The notes beneath the pieces were generated by a model. The model was not told the origin of the DNA, ran no database searches, and was given only the letters and a program-made list of their open reading frames with translations. Below, one piece after another: positions 15,002-19,946 of a stretch of 19,946 bases of DNA. How positions within the stretch are numbered: position 1 is the stretch's first letter; every line of letters begins with the position of its first letter. A program made the translations under genes and the position numbers. Source of the DNA: Bdellovibrionales bacterium (GTDB taxonomy: Bacteria; Bdellovibrionota; Bdellovibrionia; Bdellovibrionales; UBA1609); assembly GCA_020434645.1 (NCBI GenBank), contig JAGRAK010000006.1, positions 1 through 19,946 of the forward strand, given 5' to 3'.

Positions 15002-15598
15002 TTACACTGATCCCTGAAAAATAATATGAATCAATTTGTTGAGTCGTTCAGAAAGAGCTGCGACTTGGCTCTTAGGGGCATCTATAGCTTCCGCCCCCAC
15101 CAAAAAAAGTACAGCCACAATGCCCTCGGCCGCAAGGTGAGAATCGCGAAGTGGTCGCTTGTTCTCTTTTTGAATCCGAGTCAAATCATCGGCAAGCTCA
15201 TTTATAAATAAATCGAGTTCAGCGCGCAAGGCTTTTCGAAATGAGGGGCTAGCACCCATGCGTTCACCCACAAGTAAGCGAAAAAGATTCTTATTGGATT
15301 GAATGTAACCTAAATAAGTTTTCACTGAGAGCGCAATTGCATCAGACTGCGACATGCGCGGACGCTGCTGCCGGGTTTCTCGCATGAGCTTTCTTAGACT
15401 GAGCCCCACTTCATCCATCAGCGCGAGGCCAAGCTCGTCCATACTTTTAAAATGGCGGTAAAAGCCCGCTGCTGTAATGCCCGCTCCGGCCGCCACCTCA
15501 CGCAGAGATAAAGCCGAGAAACTCTTTTCGGCGCTCAGACTCAATGCCACATCGATCAGTCGACGACGAGTCTGATCTTTCTGCTCAATCCGAGTCAT
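15002..15598 (-). CDS. FabR-like TetR family transcriptional repressor
   Basis: 198 residues from the ATG at 15598. In-frame starts further up to a TTG at 15667 are rejected because they lack a ribosome binding site and the TTG lies upstream of the predicted transcription start. The protein aligns well from memory with E. coli FabR, the repressor of unsaturated fatty acid genes: KDQTRRRLIDVAL, SFSALSLREVAAGAGIT, FYRHFKSMDELGLALMDEVG and FRLLVGER. The helix-turn-helix is at about 31-50. The ligand domain keeps LFINELADDL and GAEAID. It is divergent from a secreted protease, with a palindrome in between that probably is its own operator. Whether it senses acyl chains as FabR does is inference; P. 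aeruginosa DesT is an equally close model. Confidence 0.88.
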   Translation of the reverse strand: MTRIEQKDQTRRRLIDVALSLSAEKSFSALSLREVAAGAGITAAGFYRHFKSMDELGLALMDEVGLSLRKLMRETRQQRPRMSQSDAIALSVKTYLGYIQSNKNLFRLLVGERMGASPSFRKALRAELDLFINELADDLTRIQKENKRPLRDSHLAAEGIVAVLFLVGAEAIDAPKSQVAALSERLNKLIHIIFQGSV

Positions 15599-15658
15599 TT
15601 TTTGTAAAAACTTCTTCTTCGCCTTTGCCACAGCGGTAATTCTAACAAATTCGGCCTG

Positions 15659-15687
15659 ACTATACAATTTAATCTATTTCATTTCAG
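15659..15687 (-). promoter_or_regulatory. Putative promoter of the FabR-like repressor
   Basis: On the minus strand CTGAAA (15687-15682, 4 of 6 to TTGACA), a 17-nt spacer and TATAGT (15664-15659, 5 of 6) form a plausible sigma-70 promoter. Transcription would start near 15652, leaving about 54 nt before the ATG at 15598. The adjoining palindrome touches the -35 element. Confidence 0.5.
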
Positions 15688-15705
15688 TATACACGTGTAT
15701 ACCGA
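15684..15705. promoter_or_regulatory. Palindromic operator candidate for the FabR-like repressor
   Basis: A perfect 16-bp palindrome, GTATACACGTGTATAC (15687-15702), extends to 22 bp with one mismatched pair (15684-15705). It lies between the divergent repressor and protease genes, and overlaps the repressor's -35. The ACACGTGT centre resembles, as I recall it, the ACA-NN-TGT core of FabR and DesT sites. Autoregulation is the natural reading. Confidence 0.6.
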
Positions 15706-15739
15706 ATGCCGATACCACACTATTCGCTGGGGGACTTGA

Positions 15740-16471
15740 ATGCGCAAAATGACTCTTATAATCGCAAGCCTGATTTCAATCGTTAGCCATGCGGGGTACA
15801 TAGAACAGTACGACGAACAAGGACATTTCACCGATAGGGCAACCGTCTTAATCAATAGAACTCTAAGTGAGACCCACGCATTATTGATACAAGCCCAACT
15901 CAATTTACAAAGAGATTTAAGTAATAACCGACATGACTCTATAACTTCATTTTTCGGCAAAACTGACTTTGAACATAAAAGAGATATTGTTACAGTCCGT
16001 CTAGAAAAGTCCATAGCCATGCTTGAGAACTTAAGCCATCACTCTTTTAAATCTGCATTATGGGCTCGCCGCCATCACCCTAACGCCAATTTCAGAAGCA
16101 CATCATTTCAGGAGTTTGACAAAATCTTTGCTGTAGTGAATTGGTTTGGGGAGCATGTAAACGACAATGATAAATTTATTGATGATAGACATATCTACTT
16201 AGGCCAACTTTTTTTTGATAATCCACAAGAGCGCTCCATAACTCTAGCTCACGAGATCAGTCATTTGGTGGGCTACGACCCCGAAGAACTTGAATCAGAC
16301 CCCAACAAACTCAGAATATATAATGAGGTGCCCACAATGGATTATAATCTGCCCCGCGGAGCACAAAATGCCATTGCCGACTCATATGTTTGGGAAGATT
16401 TTCTAATTTATCATGCAGAAAAACAAAACGGAATCTTCAACATTATTCGCGAGCAACTCGCGCTGCTATAG
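15740..16471 (+). CDS. Secreted M35-like (aspzincin) zinc metalloprotease
   Basis: 243 residues. A signal peptide (MRKMTLIIASLISIVSHA) precedes a helical N-terminal part and a catalytic core. LAHEISHLVGY gives the zinc-binding HExxH (H171, E172, H175). Downstream PTMDYN (D201) fits the third, aspartate ligand of aspzincins (family pattern GTxDxxY), and NAIADSY (D214-Y216) matches the NADSY segment that follows in M35 and lysine-specific metalloendopeptidases. Gly is replaced by Pro in the GT-D motif. GGGGGA lies about 6 nt before the ATG at 15740. The gene is divergent from the FabR-like repressor and may share its operator. A secreted protease fits a predatory or scavenging lifestyle (inference). 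Confidence 0.78.
   Translation: MRKMTLIIASLISIVSHAGYIEQYDEQGHFTDRATVLINRTLSETHALLIQAQLNLQRDLSNNRHDSITSFFGKTDFEHKRDIVTVRLEKSIAMLENLSHHSFKSALWARRHHPNANFRSTSFQEFDKIFAVVNWFGEHVNDNDKFIDDRHIYLGQLFFDNPQERSITLAHEISHLVGYDPEELESDPNKLRIYNEVPTMDYNLPRGAQNAIADSYVWEDFLIYHAEKQNGIFNIIREQLALL
16448..16462. other. Strong hairpin at the end of the protease gene
   Basis: CGCGAG-CAA-CTCGCG is a perfect 6-bp GC-rich stem with a 3-nt loop inside the last codons of the protease gene, just before two convergent stop codons 6 nt apart. No U-run follows on either strand, so it is not a canonical intrinsic terminator, though it could slow polymerase or protect the 3' end. Confidence 0.4.
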
Positions 16472-16477
16472 GCATTA

Positions 16478-17482
16478 CTAGCTGGTAGCCGCTGCATAAG
16501 CATTTTTAACGGCGATTAAACTCGGGGTCATCCACTCTTGTTCGGTGGCACTGCCCCGAATAACACCAGATAATATCAAATATTCGATTTCACATATACT
16601 TTGCCAGGCCTGGGCTAGCGGCATATTGCTGGCCCGCTTTAAACTGACGAGCTTGTCTAGTTCGTTAGAATGAAAATGTACCAATGGCGTGAGAGAAATA
16701 AGTGTTAAGGCCAGATCGCCACGCAAGCACAACCCGTATGGATTTTCAGCAGCACTCTCATTTATCAGTACGCACTGAAAGTAATCCACCGGCACACCTG
16801 AACTCAGCAGCTTCTCATCTATTGCTAGTTCATTAATAGATAATGCATTTCCCGCGAGCCCCCCACTCTCCATGTAAGGTTTTAATAATGCAGAAATGAC
16901 ACCTGTTAAATTTTTCAAGTTGCCAGCCACTAAAGCTGCGTACCCAGTGTAGCCCAGTTTTTGAAAGCAAATAGAAATAGATCTTAAAGCTTTATATTTA
17001 TGATACGTTGACAATGACTTTTCTAAATCTGCCTCTATCCATCTGATTTTACGTATAGTGCGCAGCGAATTATAAAGAGCACCATTTAAACTTAAACAAG
17101 ATTCAAGTTTTGCGTATTCTTCGGGGCTATATATTTCAACCTCACCCAAAAAAATAACTACGCGTCTCAACTGACTTAGAAACTGAATAATATCTTTACA
17201 TTTTGAAATATCTCGCTGGCCTAAAATCAAACTCAAATCTAAATCACTTAAAAATATATTAAATCCGACTCTCTCTTTTGAACTATGCCGAGCCAAAACT
17301 TTGATTTCAGATAAATGAAATCTAATTTTTAAAATATTTTCTATTACAATTGGTAAAATTTCAGAATAGGCCCATGCAAAAACAGAATTTATCGGATACA
17401 AAACACGCATCTCAAAGAGATGAGCTCCAATCAGCAAAAATTTAGAATATATTTTCTTAATTGGATTGCCCCTATTCCCCAC
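16478..17482 (-). CDS. Unknown protein with a weak nucleotidyltransferase-like motif
   Basis: 334 residues from a GTG at 17482; an ATG at 17410 (residue 25) is a possible alternative start. I do not recognise a full-length family. Residues 67-86 (HSS...GFNIFLSDLDLSLIL) resemble the GS...SDxDL motif of DNA polymerase beta-type nucleotidyltransferases, and EVEIYS some 30 residues on could be the third acidic strand, but the usual glycine before the serine is missing. The rest is helical with many Leu and Ala. No signal peptide or definite membrane span, so probably cytoplasmic. On the minus strand a perfect TTGACA (17530-17525) lies 17 nt from TAGGGT, a weak -10, upstream. It converges with the protease gene with only 6 nt between stops. 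Confidence 0.6.
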   Translation of the reverse strand: MGNRGNPIKKIYSKFLLIGAHLFEMRVLYPINSVFAWAYSEILPIVIENILKIRFHLSEIKVLARHSSKERVGFNIFLSDLDLSLILGQRDISKCKDIIQFLSQLRRVVIFLGEVEIYSPEEYAKLESCLSLNGALYNSLRTIRKIRWIEADLEKSLSTYHKYKALRSISICFQKLGYTGYAALVAGNLKNLTGVISALLKPYMESGGLAGNALSINELAIDEKLLSSGVPVDYFQCVLINESAAENPYGLCLRGDLALTLISLTPLVHFHSNELDKLVSLKRASNMPLAQAWQSICEIEYLILSGVIRGSATEQEWMTPSLIAVKNAYAAATS

Positions 17483-17701
17483 TGCCCGAGCCTACTGTTT
17501 AACCCTATCGGCGGCTCAAGATTGTGTCAAATTCAATCATCCCATGCGATCATCCCTAAAATCGCAGATAGTCAATTCAGCAACTGCAACCGCCCAATGT
17601 GAATTTATCTCCACTTGTATTGAGAATCCAATTGGCCAATAAATAGCGGGCGTTGAGTTAATGAAATTGACATAACTATTAACAGCGCGGCGAGGTGCCC
17701 T
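17483..17701. promoter_or_regulatory. Divergent control region before the propeller gene
   Basis: About 219 nt without a gene. Rightward, TTGAGT (17653-17658), an 18-nt spacer and TATTAA (17677-17682) could drive the propeller gene, with a very short leader. A 10-bp perfect palindrome, ATTGGCCAAT, lies at 17631-17640 just upstream of that -35. Leftward, TTGACA at 17530-17525 is a candidate -35 for the unknown protein. GAGGTG at 17692-17697 is the ribosome binding site for the TTG start at 17702. Confidence 0.35.
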
Positions 17702-19249
17702 TTGAAGACCCAACTTACGCTCATTTTATTATCTTTAATTGTATCGACTTCGGCCATTTCAGGCGTTAATGATTGTGAGCAATTGTTATCACGGCCTAAT
17801 ACCCAACACACCCAACTAACCAACACTCAAAATTCTTACTTAAAACTTATCGAGGTCTCTTTAAATAAAAAATTTATTTCTATTGAAAAACTAAAATCAC
17901 ATTTAAAAAAATTAAAACAAGGCCAATATATAAACCCTATACAAGATAGTGGGCTCTCAAAATCTAAACTTGCCTACATGAAGAGATTTGAGTCATTATC
18001 CGACAAACTCGACTACAAATCTCCCGCACTTATTCATGAACTTGAATCCATTTTGAAATTTCATTCTCGGCTGGATGGCACAAAACAAATAATAAACGAT
18101 TTGTCTGGCGAAATTTTTCAGCCTCACATTGATGTGACTATTGAAACTCATGGCCAAATTGGCTCTTCACCAATTTATTTTAAAACAGATGATCATCTAC
18201 ATAGAAAAAATGAATATATGGCCTTCGGATCTGATGATGGTGGGCTCTATATCGTTCATCTTGATGATCCCCACAATCCAGTACAAGTGCCAACTAAGGG
18301 ACCAATAAGGTCATCACCAACATATTTTCATAAGTTAGATGGCGATGAAATGATTGCCGTAGGTTCTTACGACAAAAATATTTATCTGATACCTTTAAAA
18401 GATCCACTAAATCCAGTCTACGTGCCCACTAAAGGCACTATTCGCTCTTCACCAATATATTTTCTCACAAATGACGGTCGAGAGATTGTGGCTGTCGGCT
18501 CTGATGATGGGCACCTCTATTTGATTGATTTAAGTCGTCCCGATTCGCCACAAAAAATTAAAGTAGGACGCAAAATTGGCTCCTCACCAATTCATTTTGA
18601 ATCTATAGCTGGACGGGATTTTATTGTTTTCGGAGCTGAAGACAACTTCATTTATATTGTAGATATTGATAATATAGACAAGCCAATTCGAATTGAAACC
18701 GGAGATTGGGTTCACTCTTCACCCATTCATTTTGTGACCCAAGAAGGGCGAGAATATATTGCTGTCGGCTCTGAAGATCACTTTCTATATGTTGTGAGTT
18801 TAGATGATCCCGAGCATCCGATTAAAATTCACTGCGGCCAACCTGTTCGATCTTCTCCCGTACATTTTGTATCACGTGATGGTCGCGAAATGCTCGCCAT
18901 CGGCTCATTTGATAATCATCTTTATATTATTGATTTAGCTGACCCACATGATCCAATAAAGGTGGAGGTGGGCGGACCAGTCTGGTCTTCTCCTGTGCAT
19001 TTTATTGCTAAAAACAATGTGGAGTACATAGTTGTGGGTTCGCATGATGGCCATTATTATTTTGTAGATTTTGATGATCCTCATAATCCGAATCCTGTTA
19101 AAATTAAGATCGGTCAAACAGCCTTCTCAACACCTGAGCACTTTATATCAAGTGATGATCGTGAATATATCGCCGTAGGCTCAGACGATTATAATTTCTA
19201 CCTGATTGATCTGTTTGCCCCATCCACGAACCTCAATCCTATGAAGTAA
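17702..19249 (+). CDS. Secreted eight-bladed beta-propeller (PQQ-like repeat) protein
   Basis: 515 residues from a TTG start with GAGGTG 4 nt upstream. A signal peptide (MKTQLTLILLSLIVSTSA) is followed by a helical N-terminal region (about 22-150) with one Cys (C25). Residues 151-515 are eight tandem units starting at 151, 200, 245, 290, 335, 380, 425 and 472, lengths 49, 45, 45, 45, 45, 45, 47 and 44. The unit reads roughly SSPIHF..xDGRExIAVGSDDxxLYLIDLDDPxxPIKV, like the SSP...GSxDGxLYALD pattern of PQQ/BamB-type propellers. Typical catalytic residues are absent, so a binding or scaffold role is likely, in the periplasm or outside the cell. A queD gene follows after 51 nt. Confidence 0.82.
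   Translation: MKTQLTLILLSLIVSTSAISGVNDCEQLLSRPNTQHTQLTNTQNSYLKLIEVSLNKKFISIEKLKSHLKKLKQGQYINPIQDSGLSKSKLAYMKRFESLSDKLDYKSPALIHELESILKFHSRLDGTKQIINDLSGEIFQPHIDVTIETHGQIGSSPIYFKTDDHLHRKNEYMAFGSDDGGLYIVHLDDPHNPVQVPTKGPIRSSPTYFHKLDGDEMIAVGSYDKNIYLIPLKDPLNPVYVPTKGTIRSSPIYFLTNDGREIVAVGSDDGHLYLIDLSRPDSPQKIKVGRKIGSSPIHFESIAGRDFIVFGAEDNFIYIVDIDNIDKPIRIETGDWVHSSPIHFVTQEGREYIAVGSEDHFLYVVSLDDPEHPIKIHCGQPVRSSPVHFVSRDGREMLAIGSFDNHLYIIDLADPHDPIKVEVGGPVWSSPVHFIAKNNVEYIVVGSHDGHYYFVDFDDPHNPNPVKIKIGQTAFSTPEHFISSDDREYIAVGSDDYNFYLIDLFAPSTNLNPMK
18152..19246 (+). repeat. Eight tandem ~45-codon repeats (propeller blades)
   Basis: The coding repeats of the propeller protein, period 135 nt in five of the eight units. 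The first unit carries a 4-codon insertion around HLHRKN, and the seventh two extra codons. Blades differ substantially in DNA sequence while the SSP, GS-D and DxxDP landmarks persist, so this is an old, maintained array rather than a fresh slippage product. Confidence 0.85.
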
Positions 19250-19300
19250 TATTAATTTTGTATTGTATTCGCATTGATTGTTGTCGTAGATAGACACCAA

Positions 19301-19687
19301 ATGAATACATCACAAACTCCCTCGCTTTTTGAGCTTCGAAAAACTATTACTTTTGAGTCAGCCCACCGCCTGCCGCATTTGCCGTCGACACATAAATGCT
19401 CGCGTATGCATGGCCACAGTTTTAGCGCCACTCTGGTCGTGAGAGGCCCTTTAGACCCTCATTTTGGCTGGGTCATCGATTACGCTGAGATGAAAAAAGC
19501 TTTCGCCCCCGTTATTGAAGAACTTGATCATCGCACTTTAAATGAAATTCAAGGTTTAGAAAATCCGACCTCAGAAGTTATAGCCCAATGGATTTATTTA
19601 AAAATAAAGTCTTTACTCCCGTCGCTTCATCAAATTATCATTGGTGAAACTTGCACAACAGAATGCCGCTACCCAGTTAGAGACTAA
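19301..19687 (+). CDS. queD: 6-carboxy-5,6,7,8-tetrahydropterin synthase QueD
   Basis: 128 residues from the ATG at 19301; an upstream in-frame TTG at 19274 lacks a ribosome binding site. QueD turns dihydroneopterin triphosphate into 6-carboxytetrahydropterin, the first committed queuosine step. Zinc ligands H22 (SAHRLPH), H37 and H39 (MHGHSF) are present, as are catalytic Cys33 (HKCSRMHGH), the D76-H77 pair (ELDHRTL) and Glu116 (GETCT). GWVIDYAEMK and GLENPTSE match the E. coli QueD sequence closely. The CxxxHGH form distinguishes QueD from mammalian-type pterin synthases. It lies 51 nt after the propeller gene, possibly in the same unit. Confidence 0.95.
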   Translation: MNTSQTPSLFELRKTITFESAHRLPHLPSTHKCSRMHGHSFSATLVVRGPLDPHFGWVIDYAEMKKAFAPVIEELDHRTLNEIQGLENPTSEVIAQWIYLKIKSLLPSLHQIIIGETCTTECRYPVRD

Positions 19688-19703
19688 CGACCGTCGGGGG
19701 AAC

Positions 19704-19946
19704 ATGAAAAATCAAATCACACGCATAGCTCTTACAGTTTTATTACTCATAGCAGGCACTCGCTGCACAACAGTTATACCGGTTCATGAGGGTGAGCCAC
19801 CCGAGGTCTTAAGTGGAGGTAAATTTAGACTTTCACAGTTTGCCGGCTCATCTCCTGTACTTGCCACAAAAACCAATGTCGATCTAAATGAGGCGGTCTT
19901 ATATCCTATAAGTGGCTATCGTTTAGGCGCCGGCCTAAGTGATAAA
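19704..19946 (+). CDS. Exported protein, 5' end only
   Basis: 81 codons before the window ends. The N terminus, MKNQITRIALTVLLLIAGTRC, is a signal sequence. A cysteine follows the hydrophobic core, but Arg precedes it, so a lipobox is doubtful; it may still be a lipoprotein. The following part (FRLSQFAGSSPVLATKT, NEAVLYPISGYRLG) looks beta-rich and is not recognised. It starts 17 nt after the queD stop, with GGGGGA immediately upstream of the ATG, and is probably co-transcribed with queD. Function cannot be assigned from this fragment. Confidence 0.6.
   Translation, partial: MKNQITRIALTVLLLIAGTRCTTVIPVHEGEPPEVLSGGKFRLSQFAGSSPVLATKTNVDLNEAVLYPISGYRLGAGLSDK

Noticed and set aside
15679..16020. 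113-codon minus-strand frame opposite the protease gene
   Set aside because: It crosses the operator region, has no ribosome binding site, and conflicts with the protease frame, which carries a signal peptide.
16448..16462. Intrinsic terminator for the convergent pair
   Set aside because: The stem is strong but no U-run follows on either strand; kept only as a hairpin.
18152..19246. CRISPR or other DNA-level tandem array
   Set aside because: The period is 135 nt within an open frame and the units are conserved at protein rather than DNA level.
1..19946. Mobile element, integrase or attachment site, including at the tRNA-Leu 3' end
   Set aside because: No transposase or integrase frame, no terminal repeats, and no duplicated tRNA 3' end were seen.

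Overview
The window looks like chromosomal DNA from a Gram-negative, predator-type bacterium, most plausibly Bdellovibrionota (Bdellovibrio or Pseudobdellovibrio-like). This is inferred from gene content: a Sec/queuosine operon, a FabR-like repressor, a DUF366 gene beside queC, many small secreted hydrolases, and frequent TTG and GTG starts. Base composition is moderate (low-to-mid 40s % GC, judged by eye). No mobile element, phage gene or CRISPR array is visible.

Layout. Positions 1-900 hold the 5' end of a leftward secreted protein and a rightward secreted hypothetical protein. Positions 901-9475 are one long leftward block that reads like a single transcription unit: queA > tgt > yajC > secD > secF > recJ > small basic protein > queC > DUF366. 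Most junctions overlap or abut (ATGA at queA/tgt, 11 nt at yajC/secD, 0 nt at secF/recJ, 2 nt at queC/DUF366). Three gaps (76, 60 and 12 nt) are wider. Positions 9476-10967 hold a divergent Tat-exported PhoD-type phosphatase. Positions 10947-14279 hold two leftward genes, a secreted phospholipase D-like protein followed by a secreted permuted papain-like (YiiX/C92) hydrolase. Positions 14280-15001 contain a 44-residue membrane protein and tRNA-Leu(GAG). Positions 15002-16471 hold a FabR-like TetR repressor divergent from a secreted M35-like zinc protease, with a strong palindromic operator candidate between them. Positions 16478-17482 encode an unknown protein with a weak nucleotidyltransferase-like motif. 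Positions 17702-19249 encode a secreted eight-bladed propeller of near-exact 45-residue repeats. The window closes with queD and the start of another exported protein.

How the genes work together. Four queuosine genes lie within 19 kb: queD and queC (7-deazaguanine core to preQ0), tgt (base exchange into tRNA) and queA (epoxyqueuosine formation). queE, queF and queG/queH are not in the window. DUF366, coupled to queC, is the most interesting gene of unknown function. yajC-secD-secF supply the Sec accessory complex, which fits a genome stretch in which at least six of the remaining genes encode exported proteins.

Several starts were moved from the longest possible reading frame to the one supported by a Shine-Dalgarno sequence, overlap or promoter: DUF366, secD, tgt, phoD-like, YiiX-like, PLD, tetR and queD. 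Promoters are read by eye against the sigma-70 consensus and are tentative.
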